Of a stretch of 64,000 nucleotides of DNA, positions 7,557 through 16,795 are shown one piece after another. The notes under the pieces are model-generated. The model was not told where the DNA came from. It worked only from the letters and a program-made list of their open reading frames with translations, and did no database searches. Source of the DNA: Pseudomonadota bacterium (GTDB taxonomy: Bacteria > Pseudomonadota > Alphaproteobacteria > Rhizobiales > Beijerinckiaceae); the NCBI GenBank assembly GCA_020161475.1, contig JAIUNQ010000002.1, forward strand, positions 1 through 64,000, read 5' to 3'. How positions within the stretch are numbered: the stretch's first letter is position 1; every line of letters starts with the position of its first letter. Made by a program: the position numbers and the translations under genes.

Positions 7557-10500
7557 TCACGAGGTTGCCGGAGCGTCGGTCGGCGGTGTCGTCGGCTTGA
7601 TATCGACGAGGAACGCCTTGAACTCCGGCGTTTCGATGTTGGCGTCACCGACGAAGGGCGAGAGCACATTGGCCCCGAAGCCCTTCTTGGTGGCCCCCAT
7701 GAAACCCCAGTGGATGGGGATGCCCACCACGTGCACCGGTTTGCCATCACAGATGAGCGGCTTGATGCGCTTGGTGACCACGGCCTTGGCCTTGATGTAG
7801 CCGCGGTTCGAGTCCACCCGCACCCAATCGCCCTTCTTGATGCCGCGCAGCTCGGCGAGCTGTTCGGAGATTTCCACGAAGAGTTCCGGCTGCATCACCG
7901 CGTTCACGGCGTTGTGCTTGGACCAATAGTGGAAGTGCTCGGTGAGGCGGTAGGTCGTTGCCGCAAAGGGGAATTCCTTCGCATCGCCGAACTGCTCCAT
8001 GTCGCCCTTGAAGACGCGCGCGGCCGGGTTGCCCCGCACCTTGCTCGCCACTAGGTTCGGCACCGGGCTTTCGAACGGCTCGTAGTGAACCGGGAAAGGC
8101 CCGTCCTTCATCAGCTTGTGAACGAAGAGGCGTCCGACGCCCTCGTTCGTCATGATGAAGGGCATCACCGTCTCCGGCTTGGCCGTGGGCGCGATATCCG
8201 GAATATCCGGACCCGACCACTTCGTGCCATCCCACGCGATCGGAGAACGCTTGGGATCCCACGCCTTGCCGCTCACATCCGCGCTGGCGCGGTTGTAGAG
8301 GATGCGGCGATTGGCCGGCCAGGCGAAGGCCCAGTTCTGGTGCACGCCAAGGCCCGAGGGGTCCTTGTTGTCGCGTCGCGCCATCATGTTGCCGGCCTCG
8401 GTGAAGGAGCCACAGTAGATCCAGTTGCCGCAGGCGGTGGTGCCATCGTCGCGCAGGGCGGCGAAGGCGACCATCTGCTTGCCCTTGGTGAGCAGCATCT
8501 TCGAAGGATCGGCCGGGTCCGGCACATCGGCGACGACGTAGCCGTTGAACTCGCGGGCAAGTTCTTCGGGCGAGGGCTCGTTCGGATCCTTGTAGTTCCA
8601 GGTCAGGGCCTTGATGGCATCCGGATAGGCGCCGCCTTCCTTCTCGTAGAGCGCTTTGAGGCGCTTGTAGAGCTGGGACATGATCCACACGTCAGTCTTG
8701 GCCTGACCCGGCGCATCCGCACCGGCCCAATGCCACTGAAGCCAACGCGAGGAGTTGGTGAGCGAGCCTTCATCCTCTGCAAAGCAGGTGGTGGGAAGCT
8801 CGAACACCTCGGTCTGGACCTTGGCGGGATCGGACTGGTTGAACTCCCCGTGGTTCTCCCAGAACCGCGCCGTTTCGGTCTTCAGCGGGTCCATCACCAC
8901 AAGGAACTTCAGCTTGCCGAGCGCAGCCTTGATCTTGTTCTTGTTCGGGAACGACATCAGGGGGTTAAAGCCCTGACAGAAGTACCCGTTCATCTTGCCC
9001 TGGTGCATCATCTCGAAGGCACGCAGAACGTCATACGAGGGCACGTCCATCTTGGGGAGGAAATCATAGCCCCATTGATTGTCCGCGCGCGCGTTGTCGC
9101 CCCACATCGCCTTCTGGAAGGAGACGAAGAACTTCCGGTAGTTGCGCCAGAACGACACCTGATTGGGACGAAGCTCCTTGAAGCCTCGCGTCTTCATGTA
9201 GGTGTCGATGTCACTCTCGCGCTCATTGGGGAGCGTGAGGTAGCCCGGGATCAGGTTCGACATCAGGCCGAGGTCGGTCAGGCCCTGGATGTTCGAGTGG
9301 CCACGCAGCGCGTTCATGCCACCGCCCATCATGCCCATGTTGCCGAGGATGAGCTGAAGCATCGCCATGCAGCGGATGTTCTGCGAACCCTTGGAGTGCT
9401 GGGTCCAGCCCAGCGCATACATGGAGGTCATGACCTTGTCGGGCGCCGAGGTCTCCGAGATCATCTGGGCCACCTTCAGGAACGCGTCCTTCGGGGTGCC
9501 GCAAATGCGCTCGACCATCTCGGGGGTGTATTGCGCGACATGGGCCTTGAGCAGGTTCCACACGCAACGCGGGTTTTCCAGCGTGGTATCGACCTTGGCG
9601 AAGCCCTGCTCGTCGTATTCATAATCCCAGGACGAGCGGTCGTAGTCACGCTTGCTTTCGTCATACCCGGAGAAGAGGCCGTCCGAGTAGCCGAAACCTT
9701 CCTTCACGATGAAGGCGGCGTTGGTGTAGTTTTTGGTGTATTCCCACTGAACCTTGTCGTTCTTGATCAGATAGTTGATCACACCGAGCAGGAACGCGAT
9801 ATCCGTGCCCTGACGGATCGGGGCATAGTAATCGGCCACGGAGGCCGAACGCGTGTAGCGCGGATCGACGACAATCAGCTTCGCGCCACGGTTGGCTTTC
9901 GCCTCCGTAACCCATTTGAAGCCGCACGGGTGTGCTTCGGCGGCGTTGCCGCCCATGATGAGCACCAGATCGGTGTTCTTGATATCCTGCCAGCTGTTGG
10001 TCATTGCACCACGGCCAAATGTCGGAGCGAGACTCGCCACCGTCGGGCCGTGTCAGACACGGGCTTGGTTATCGAACACCAGCATACCGGCCGAGCGCAC
10101 AACCTTGTAGGTCGCCCAGGCGGTTTCGTTTGTCGTTGCGGAGGCCGCGAGGAAACCGGTGGAGATCCAGCGGTTGACGGTCGCGCCGTCCTTGTTCTTG
10201 GCGATGAAGTTCGCGTCGCGATCATCCTTCATCAGGCGGGCGATGCGATCGAGCGCGGCATCCCAGGAAATGGGCTCCCACTTGTTCGAGCCGGGCTTGC
10301 GCACCATCGGCTCTTTCGTGCGCGTTTCCGCTTTGACGAAATCGAGCAGGGCAGAACCCTTGGGGCACAGCGTGCCTTTGTTGGTGGGATGGTCCGGGTC
10401 ACCCTCGAGATGGACCAGCTGGCCCTTCTTGCCGGCGGCCTTGTCGGCCCCCTTCGAGTACAAAATGACACCGCAGCCAACAGAGCAGTACGGGCAGGTG

Positions 10501-10655
10501 TTGCGGGTTTCGGTCGTGCCTTCCAGCTTGAACGGGCGAATGGAAGCGGCGAGCGCCTCTCCTGCCCCATCAAAACCGAAGGCACCGATGGCCGTTCCGG
10601 CGACACCCGCTCCGGCAGTTCCGAGGAACTGACGCCGCGAGACGTCCTTCAACAT
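7557..10655 (-). CDS. fdoG: Selenocysteine-containing formate dehydrogenase alpha subunit
   Basis: The molybdenum/tungsten catalytic subunit, oxidising formate in the periplasm. The gene must be read as one 1032-residue protein with TGA at 10055-10053 as Sec201, in the context NQARV-U-HGPTVASL, which matches E. coli FdnG (U196). A Tat signal (SRRQFL, residues 6-11) is followed by a hydrophobic stretch. The [4Fe-4S] site starts CPYCSVGCGV. The C-terminal molybdopterin-binding domain contains HFHYWSKHNAVNA. A strong ribosome site AGGAGG precedes the ATG. Automated callers would probably split it at the TGA. SECIS, selA, selB, selC and selD are all present, so reading as Sec is well supported. 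Confidence 0.97.
10024..10055 (-). promoter_or_regulatory. Bacterial SECIS element with the Sec UGA codon of fdoG
   Basis: The UGA is at 10055-10053. A hairpin begins 11 nt later on the minus strand at 10041-10024. Its arms are GGTGGCG and CGCTCC, with one bulged U in the 5' arm and an apical loop AGTCT containing the GU that SelB recognises. Bulged U plus GU loop at this spacing is the bacterial SECIS pattern known from E. coli fdhF and fdnG. The codons downstream encode HGPTVASLAP, as in fdnG. Confidence 0.9.
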
Positions 10656-10990
10656 GGGATTTCCTCCTCTTCTCGCGAGCCGGGGATACAGCTCTGCGAA
10701 GTCTGGACTTTCTCAAAACAGGTTCCACATGTCAATGAAATCAAAGAGGTTCACGGGTGGAAAAACCCTCAAAACCTTGTTACGAACCACACCAAGATCA
10801 ACGCTTGCGTGCACAGCGATATAGTGCGGCGCAACATTTGCCTGCAACAAGCCTAAAATGCCAAAAACAATCAGTCTAATTCCTACCCGGTAAAGTGATT
10901 TATCCAGATAAATTCTTTCGATAAAAACGCCTTTATTTCACTATACAAACGTATTCGCGCATCCACCCTTAACATCGGAACAATGGAATA
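10656..10990. promoter_or_regulatory. Divergent promoter region fdoG / tusA-like-selD, with a 16-bp palindrome
   Basis: This 335-bp region has no gene and is markedly AT-rich from about 10850 to 10985. It must hold promoters for fdoG (minus) and the TusA-like gene and selD (plus). A perfect palindrome, arms ATTTATC/GATAAAT around CA, lies at 10898-10913, 78 bp before the TusA-like start. Its layout (TTTAT-N4-ATAAA) resembles an FNR/FixK box with the key G/C positions changed, so it may belong to another regulator. AGGAGG at the fdoG end is the ribosome site. I cannot assign -10/-35 boxes with confidence. Confidence 0.5.
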
Positions 10991-11239
10991 ATGGCATCAA
11001 GCCCCGCGCAACATGGCCCCACACTTGACCTGTCAGGCAAATTCTGTCCGCAGGTGGTGCTGGAGATTGCCGATTTTGCCCGACACCAGCCTCAGGGCAC
11101 CCAAATTCTGGTGATCAGCACCGATCCGCTCAGCACAATTGATGTACCGCTCTTTGCCATGAAACAGGGCCATGCGCTGGAAGTTCTGGCGCAAAGTGAG
11201 GCGGAGTGCCGCTTTCTGCTGACGATTCGCCCCTCCTGA
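10991..11239 (+). CDS. TusA/YedF-family small sulfur- or selenium-relay protein
   Basis: An 82-residue protein of the TusA/SirA/YedF family. It opens [19 protein letters not shown], the usual start of the family with the active Cys (Cys19 region), and ends in the typical final strand ([10 protein letters not shown]). The normal motif is CPxP; here it is CPQV, so the second Pro is lost. TusA members pass persulfide sulfur; YedF-like members are often found with selenium genes. The stop is 13 nt before selD, so the two are one transcript. Delivery of selenium to SelD is a reasonable but untested guess. Confidence 0.88.
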   Translation: MASSPAQHGPTLDLSGKFCPQVVLEIADFARHQPQGTQILVISTDPLSTIDVPLFAMKQGHALEVLAQSEAECRFLLTIRPS

Positions 11240-11252
11240 GCCTCGCAACCGG

Positions 11253-12326
11253 ATGATGCCCGTGACTGACAACACCCAACCGATCCGTCTTACCAGCTTT
11301 GCCCATGGCGGCGGCTGCGGCTGCAAGCTCTCGCCGGGCGTGCTCCAATCGCTGCTGGCGGAAATGCCGAAGGCGCACCCCTATGCCAACCTGCTGGTGG
11401 GCACCGAAACCTCGGATGATGCCGCCGTGTGGCAGCTTAACGAGACGATGGCGGTGATTGCCACTACCGATTTCTTCATGCCGGTGGTGGATGATCCGCG
11501 CGATTTCGGGCGCATCGCCGCTACCAATGCGATTTCCGACGTTTATGCCATGGGCGGCACGCCGATTTTCGCGCTGGCCATTCTCGGTATGCCGCTCGAC
11601 AAGCTGCCGGTGGAGGCCGTGCGTGGCATTCTGGCAGGCGGCGCTGAGGCCTGCGCCGGGGCGGGCATTCCGGTGGCGGGCGGGCATTCGATTGATGCGC
11701 CTGAGCCGATCTATGGCCTCGCGGTCATCGGCATTGCGGACCCGAAGCAAATCCGTCGCAATGCCGACGCCAAAGCGGGCGACGCGCTGATCCTGACCAA
11801 GGGCATTGGCATCGGGGTTTATTCGGCCGCCATCAAGAAGGGCGCGCTGGATAGCGCAGCTTATGCCGAAATGGTGGCTTCCACCACGCTGCTCAACCGC
11901 ATCGGCGCCGAGCTTGCCAAAGACAGCGCGGTGCATGCCATTACCGATGTCACCGGGTTCGGGTTGATGGGCCATGCACTGGAGATGGCGCGCGGCTCAG
12001 GCCTTTCGGTCGAGATCGATGCCAGTGCCGTGCCCTTTCTCTCGCGCGCCGTCGAATGGGCGCAGGGCGGGTTCATCACTGGAGCTTCCAAGCGCAACTG
12101 GGCGTCTTACGGCGAGCATATCCGCCTGCCCGCGGGCTTGCCACAGTGGCAGGCCGACCTTCTGACCGACCCGCAGACCTCGGGCGGGTTGCTGGTGAGC
12201 TGCAAAGCTGCGGATGCTGCGCGTCTGTGCGAGCAGATCCGCGCGGCGGGCTATCCGCTCGCCAGCGTCGTCGGGCGCCTTGAGGCTGGTGCGCCGGAGG
12301 TGCGCGTTATCGGGCAGATCGGCTGA
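11253..12326 (+). CDS. selD: Selenide, water dikinase (selenophosphate synthetase)
   Basis: SelD makes selenophosphate from selenide and ATP, the selenium donor for SelA. 357 residues, against 347 in E. coli. The catalytic loop is [11 protein letters not shown] (Cys and Lys conserved), so this SelD uses Cys, not Sec, and does not depend on its own product. ATP-binding motifs include [20 protein letters not shown] and AGGHSID. Two adjacent ATGs (11253, 11256) are possible starts, neither with a strong ribosome site; coupling to the TusA-like gene 13 nt upstream may help. Orientation is opposite to fdoG, with a shared control region. Confidence 0.96.
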   Translation: MMPVTDNTQPIRLTSFAHGGGCGCKLSPGVLQSLLAEMPKAHPYANLLVGTETSDDAAVWQLNETMAVIATTDFFMPVVDDPRDFGRIAATNAISDVYAMGGTPIFALAILGMPLDKLPVEAVRGILAGGAEACAGAGIPVAGGHSIDAPEPIYGLAVIGIADPKQIRRNADAKAGDALILTKGIGIGVYSAAIKKGALDSAAYAEMVASTTLLNRIGAELAKDSAVHAITDVTGFGLMGHALEMARGSGLSVEIDASAVPFLSRAVEWAQGGFITGASKRNWASYGEHIRLPAGLPQWQADLLTDPQTSGGLLVSCKAADAARLCEQIRAAGYPLASVVGRLEAGAPEVRVIGQIG

Positions 12327-12352
12327 AGGGTGCGGCAAGCGCCGCCCACCCT
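12327..12352. terminator. Hairpin between convergent selD and aldehyde dehydrogenase genes
   Basis: Arms AGGGTGCGGC and GCCG-CC-CACCCT pair with a 2-nt bulge and AAGC loop, immediately after the selD stop. No clear T run follows on either strand, so termination is likely but not certain. Confidence 0.4.
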
Positions 12353-12356
12353 GAAC

Positions 12357-13796
12357 TTACCCTGCGTAGGTGTAAGCCGTCTTGACCGTGGTGTAGAACT
12401 CGCGGGCATAGGCCCCCTGCTCGCGCGGGCCGTAGCTCGATCCTTTGCGGCCACCGAAGGGGGTGTGGTAATCCACGCCCGCCGTGGGCAGGTTCACCAT
12501 AGCCATGCCCGCCTCCGAGTTGCGCTTGAAGTGCGTAGCATATTTCAGGCTGGTGGTGCAGATGCCGGAGGAGAGGCCGAAATCGGTGTCATTGGCCACC
12601 GCGAGGGCTTCCTCATAGGTCTTCACGCGGATCACCGAGGCCACCGGGCCGAAGATCTCCTCGCGGGCGATGCGCATCTGGTTGGTGCATTCGGTGAAAA
12701 GTGCGGGCTGAAGGTAGAACCCCGGCGTCTCCCGGTTGAGGCGCTCACCGCCCCAATGGAGCTTCGCGCCCTCCTTGCGGCCCAGGGCGATATAGTCCTC
12801 ATCCACTTTCAGCTGCTTCTCATCCACCACAGGGCCGATGTGGGTGCCCGCCTTGAGGGCATCATCCACCACCAGGCCCTGAAGACGCTCGGTGAGCGCG
12901 GCAACGAAGGCATCATGAATCCCCTCCTGCACGATGAGGCGCGAGGAGGCCGTGCAGCGCTGGCCGGTGGAGAAAAACGCGCCGTTGGCCGCGCATTCCA
13001 CCGCTGTTTTCAGATCGGCATCATCGAGAACGACGAGCGGATTCTTGCCGCCCATTTCCAGCTGCACCTTCTTCATCGGGCTGGCGGCGACGCAGGATGC
13101 CGCCACGTGACGCCCGGTGCCGACCGAACCGGTGAAGGAGACGGCGTGGATGCCCGGATGCTTGAGGATCGCCTCTCCCACCACCGAGCCGCGCCCCATG
13201 ACGAGGTTGAGCACACCAGCGGGCAACCCGGCGCGGTTGAGGATATCAACCAGCATGTAGGAGGAATGCGGCACGAGGTCGGCGGGTTTGAGCACCACAC
13301 AATTGCCGTAAGCCAGCGCGGGCGCGATCTTCCACGCGGGAATGGCGATGGGGAAGTTCCACGGCGTGATAAGGCCGACAATGCCGATAGCCTCGCGCGT
13401 GATCTCAACCCCGACACCGGGCCGTACGGAGGTGACGGCCTCGCCATTGAGGCGCAGCGCCTCGCCGGAGAAAAACGCCAGCACCTGCGCGGCGCGGGTC
13501 GCTTCGCCGATGCCCTCGGCCAGCGTCTTGCCCTCCTCGCGCGCCAGAATGCGGCCCAACTCGTCCTTGCGGGCCATCACCTCGTCTGCGGCCTTCTTGA
13601 GGATGTCATAGCGCTCCTGCGGCGTGGAGCGGCTCCAGGCCGGAAAGGCCGCCTGCGCCGCAGCAACCGCGCGGTCCACATCTGCCGCGCTGGCTTGGGC
13701 GAATTCGCCAATCACATCGTTGGTGTTGGAGGGGTTGATGTTCTTGCTGGCGCTGGTGGAAGCTACGGCCTCGCCGCCGATCATGTTGAGATACAT
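12357..13796 (-). CDS. NAD(P)-dependent aldehyde dehydrogenase
   Basis: A 479-residue aldehyde dehydrogenase. Catalytic motifs are intact: the Glu loop LEMGGKNPLVV and the Cys loop GQRCTASSRL; NAD-binding TPWNFPIAIPAWK and FTGSVGTGRH are present. The C-terminus (MVNLPTAGVDYHTPFGGRKG) resembles 2-oxoglutarate-semialdehyde dehydrogenases of sugar-acid catabolism, but the substrate is not certain. The ATG follows AGAGGAAA. It is the last gene of the eleven-gene operon, 18 nt after the GMC oxidoreductase, and would oxidise an aldehyde made upstream in the pathway. Confidence 0.93.
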   Translation of the reverse strand: MYLNMIGGEAVASTSASKNINPSNTNDVIGEFAQASAADVDRAVAAAQAAFPAWSRSTPQERYDILKKAADEVMARKDELGRILAREEGKTLAEGIGEATRAAQVLAFFSGEALRLNGEAVTSVRPGVGVEITREAIGIVGLITPWNFPIAIPAWKIAPALAYGNCVVLKPADLVPHSSYMLVDILNRAGLPAGVLNLVMGRGSVVGEAILKHPGIHAVSFTGSVGTGRHVAASCVAASPMKKVQLEMGGKNPLVVLDDADLKTAVECAANGAFFSTGQRCTASSRLIVQEGIHDAFVAALTERLQGLVVDDALKAGTHIGPVVDEKQLKVDEDYIALGRKEGAKLHWGGERLNRETPGFYLQPALFTECTNQMRIAREEIFGPVASVIRVKTYEEALAVANDTDFGLSSGICTTSLKYATHFKRNSEAGMAMVNLPTAGVDYHTPFGGRKGSSYGPREQGAYAREFYTTVKTAYTYAG

Positions 13797-13814
13797 GGGA
13801 TTTCCTCTTTCAGG

Positions 13815-15410
13815 TCAGGGCGCGTCGGCGAGGATCAGGTCCGCCGCCTTTTCCGCGATCATGAAAACGGCGGCCTGCGTGTTGCCGGAGACCATGGCGG
13901 GCATCACCGAGGCATCAGCCACGCGCAAGCCCGCGATCCCTTTGAATTTCAGCGTGGAATCCACAACAGCCGCCGCATCCTCGCCCATGCGGCAGGTGCC
14001 CGCAGTATGGTAGATCGTCTGGCCGTTCTCGCGCGCAAAGGCGAGCCAATCCGCATCGGTTGAGCAGGCCGCACCGGGGCTGAGTTCCTGGCCGCGATAG
14101 GCCTCCATCGGCCCCTGCCCCACAATTTCGCGGGCCATTTTCATGCCATCGACCATCGTTTGTCGATCGGTTTCAGTGGCAAGGAAATTGGGGCGAATGG
14201 CAGGTTGGATTCGCGCATCCGGGCTTTCGATATGGATGGTGCCGCGCGATTCCGGCCTGAGCTGCGTTACGCCGATTGTCATGCCGGGGAGCTTGTCGAG
14301 CTTGCGCTCGGCGGCGTTGGCATAGCTCGCGTGCATGAAGAAGTACTGCACATCCGGCCCCTCAAGCCCCGGCCGCGTGCGCACGAAGCCATGCACAAGG
14401 CCGGTGCCGAGCGTGAGAATGCCGGTGCGGGTGGCAAAATACTGCGCCACCGCTCTGAGCAAGGGCAGCCCCTGCGCCTGCTCGTTCAGCGTCACCGGTT
14501 GCGTCACGCGCCAGTTCATGCGCGTGCAGAAATGGTCAATGTAGTTTTCGCCCACGCCGGAAGCCTCATGCACCACCGGGATACCGAGGGATTGCAGCAG
14601 CGCGGGGTTGCCGATACCCGAAAGCTCCAGCAGTTGCGGGGTCTGGATCGCGCCTGCGGTGAGGATGATCTCGCCCGCCGCCTCAAACACCTTGGGCTGG
14701 CCGTTGACCCGCACATGGATGCGCCGCGCGCGGCCTTCCACCAGCTCGATCTTTTCGACAAAGGCGTGGGTGACGACGTGAAGGTTGGGGCGGTTGCGCG
14801 CGGGCGCAAGGTAGGCATCCGCCGCGCTGACACGCCGACCGTTCTTCTGGTTCACCTGATAATAGCCGAAACCATCTTGCGAAGCGGCGTTGTAATCCGG
14901 GTTGAGCGGATGCCCCGCCGCCTGAGCCGCTGACACAAAAGCCTCGGCAATCGCGGGGCGCTCCTTCACCGTGGTCAGCGGCAGGGGGCCATCTGCATTG
15001 CGGGCGGGGTCGGGCGCGCCGTCCCAGGCTTCCAGCTTCTTGAAATAGGGCAGCACATCGGCAAAGCCCCAGCCGCGCGCGCCAGCCTGCGCCCAGCCGT
15101 CGTAATCCTGCGCCTGGCCGCGCACATAGATCATGCCGTTGATGAGGGTGGAGCCGCCGAGCCCCTTGCCGCGCGGCACGGCGATGCGGCGACCCATGGT
15201 GGCGTCTTCCGGGGTGGTCCAGAAGCGCCAGTTGAAGGTCTCGTTGGTGAGCAGTTTGGAGAAGCCTGCCGGAATGGGAATCCAGAAGCCGCGCCCCTCC
15301 CCGCCGGCCTCCAGCAGCAGCACCTTGTGTTTGCCCGAGGCTGTCAGGCGATTGGCGAGCACGCAGCCGGCGTTGCCACCGCCGACGATGATGTAATCAT
15401 AAGCGCTCAT
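13815..15410 (-). CDS. GMC-family FAD oxidoreductase (choline/alcohol dehydrogenase-like)
   Basis: A 531-residue flavoprotein of the glucose-methanol-choline family. The N-terminal FAD site is IIVGGGNAGCVLANRL; GMC signature 1 is around GKGLGGSTLINGMIYVRG and signature 2 is GAIQTPQLLELSGIG. The catalytic His region is IYHTAGTCRMG. It oxidises an alcohol to an aldehyde, which the next gene (aldehyde dehydrogenase) could take further. There is no signal peptide. It starts in an ATGA overlap with the stop of the GlcD-like gene. The true substrate is unknown; choline is only one option. Confidence 0.93.
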   Translation of the reverse strand: MSAYDYIIVGGGNAGCVLANRLTASGKHKVLLLEAGGEGRGFWIPIPAGFSKLLTNETFNWRFWTTPEDATMGRRIAVPRGKGLGGSTLINGMIYVRGQAQDYDGWAQAGARGWGFADVLPYFKKLEAWDGAPDPARNADGPLPLTTVKERPAIAEAFVSAAQAAGHPLNPDYNAASQDGFGYYQVNQKNGRRVSAADAYLAPARNRPNLHVVTHAFVEKIELVEGRARRIHVRVNGQPKVFEAAGEIILTAGAIQTPQLLELSGIGNPALLQSLGIPVVHEASGVGENYIDHFCTRMNWRVTQPVTLNEQAQGLPLLRAVAQYFATRTGILTLGTGLVHGFVRTRPGLEGPDVQYFFMHASYANAAERKLDKLPGMTIGVTQLRPESRGTIHIESPDARIQPAIRPNFLATETDRQTMVDGMKMAREIVGQGPMEAYRGQELSPGAACSTDADWLAFARENGQTIYHTAGTCRMGEDAAAVVDSTLKFKGIAGLRVADASVMPAMVSGNTQAAVFMIAEKAADLILADAP

Positions 15411-16795
15411 GGCCCTCCCCTTCGTGCAAGGACCTTGCCGGGGTTCATGATGCCTTCGGGGTCGATAAGGCCTTTGAGGGCCTGCGCCAGCGCGAGTTCG
15501 TTAGGCGCACGCAGGCGCGCGAGCTCGCCGACGCGGTATTGGCCGATGCCGTGCTCCGCCGAGATCGAGCCGCCAAAGCGCGCCACCACATCATGCACGA
15601 GGCGGTTGATGGCCTCGGAATCCGCCGTTTTCGGCATCACCACGTTGTAATGCAGGTTGCCGTCGCCCAGATGGCCGAAGACATTGAGGATGAGGCCGGG
15701 AGTGGGTGCGAGCGCTTCTTCCGCCGCCGCCAGAAAGGCGGGGATTTCGATCAGCGGCACGGAAATATCATGCTTGGCGCCCTTGCCCGCGCGCCCTTCC
15801 GCTTCCGTGATGTGCTCGCGCAGCGCCCAGAGCGAAGCCGCCTGCGCACCACTTTCTGCGATCACGCCGTCCACCGCCTCGCCCGCTTCCAGCGCTGCGC
15901 CGAGCATTTCTTCTGCTACATCGCGCAGGCCGGGGAGCGTGGAGGCCGCCTCCATCAGGACGAACCAGTTGCCGCCCTGAAGAGGTGATTTAAGCCCGAA
16001 ATGCTGCTCCACCAGCCCCAGTGAGATGCCGGAAATGAGTTCAAACGCGGAGATATTGTCGCCCAGCTCGGTCTGCGCGCGGGCCAGCAGGGCGAGCGCG
16101 GCTTGCGGGCTCTCCACCGCCATCAGCGCGGTGAGCGTGTTGCGCTGCTGCGGCACGAGGCGCAAGGTTGCGGCGGTGACGATGCCGAGCGTGCCTTCTG
16201 CGCCGATGAAAAGCTGCTTGAGGTCATAGCCCGCGTTGTCCTTGCGGAGCGAGCGTTGCAGATCGAGCACCTCACCGTTGGGGAGCACCACTTCCAGCCC
16301 CAAGACCAGCGCGCGGGTCATGCCATAGCGCAGCACATTGATGCCCCCCGCATTGGTCGCGATGACCCCGCCCAGCATAGCCGAGCCTTCCGCGGCGAGC
16401 GAAATGGGCAGGAAACGCCCCTTTTCGGCCGCGGCTTCTTTCGCCGTTTGCAGGATCACCCCGGCCTCGGCGCAAAGCGTCATGCCGACAGGATCAATGG
16501 CGCGGATGCGGTTCATACGCGAGAGCGAGAGCACCACCTGAGCGCCCGAAGAATCCGGCACCGCCCCGCCCGCGAGCCCCGTGTTGCCGCTTTGAGGGAC
16601 GATACCCGCGCCGTGTTTGACGCAGGCGCGCACGACAGCGGCGACTTCTTCCGTTGAGCCGGGGCGCACGACACACAGCGGCTTGCCCGGAAAGAGCTTG
16701 CGCCAATCGATCGCATAGCCCGCCGCATCCTCCCCCGTCAGCACCTGCGACGGAGAGACAATCGCGGCCAGTTCGGAAAGAAGGTCTTGGTTCAT
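15407..16795 (-). CDS. FAD-linked 2-hydroxyacid oxidase/dehydrogenase (GlcD-like)
   Basis: A 462-residue protein of the FAD_binding_4/FAD-oxidase C family, as in GlcD and D-lactate dehydrogenases. The FAD domain shows RPGSTEEVAAVVR and PQSGNTGLAGGAVP. The C-terminal domain has FGHLGDGNLHYNVVMPK and a final SAEHGIGQYRVGEL, both typical. It would oxidise a D-2-hydroxyacid to the 2-oxoacid. The next upstream gene encodes a 2-oxoacid dehydrogenase E1, so the two steps may be consecutive. Both ends overlap neighbours by ATGA. No GlcE/GlcF partners are nearby. Confidence 0.92.
   Translation of the reverse strand: MNQDLLSELAAIVSPSQVLTGEDAAGYAIDWRKLFPGKPLCVVRPGSTEEVAAVVRACVKHGAGIVPQSGNTGLAGGAVPDSSGAQVVLSLSRMNRIRAIDPVGMTLCAEAGVILQTAKEAAAEKGRFLPISLAAEGSAMLGGVIATNAGGINVLRYGMTRALVLGLEVVLPNGEVLDLQRSLRKDNAGYDLKQLFIGAEGTLGIVTAATLRLVPQQRNTLTALMAVESPQAALALLARAQTELGDNISAFELISGISLGLVEQHFGLKSPLQGGNWFVLMEAASTLPGLRDVAEEMLGAALEAGEAVDGVIAESGAQAASLWALREHITEAEGRAGKGAKHDISVPLIEIPAFLAAAEEALAPTPGLILNVFGHLGDGNLHYNVVMPKTADSEAINRLVHDVVARFGGSISAEHGIGQYRVGELARLRAPNELALAQALKGLIDPEGIMNPGKVLARRGGP

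Noticed and set aside
10053..10055. fdoG as a pseudogene broken by a stop
   Set aside because: The TGA is at the conserved Sec position, with a SECIS and full Sec machinery next to it.
8085..10856. Long plus-strand open frame of over 900 codons opposite fdoG
   Set aside because: It is the antisense of a clear, conserved formate dehydrogenase gene; its protein is Arg/His-rich without any family motif. Long antisense frames are common in GC-rich DNA.
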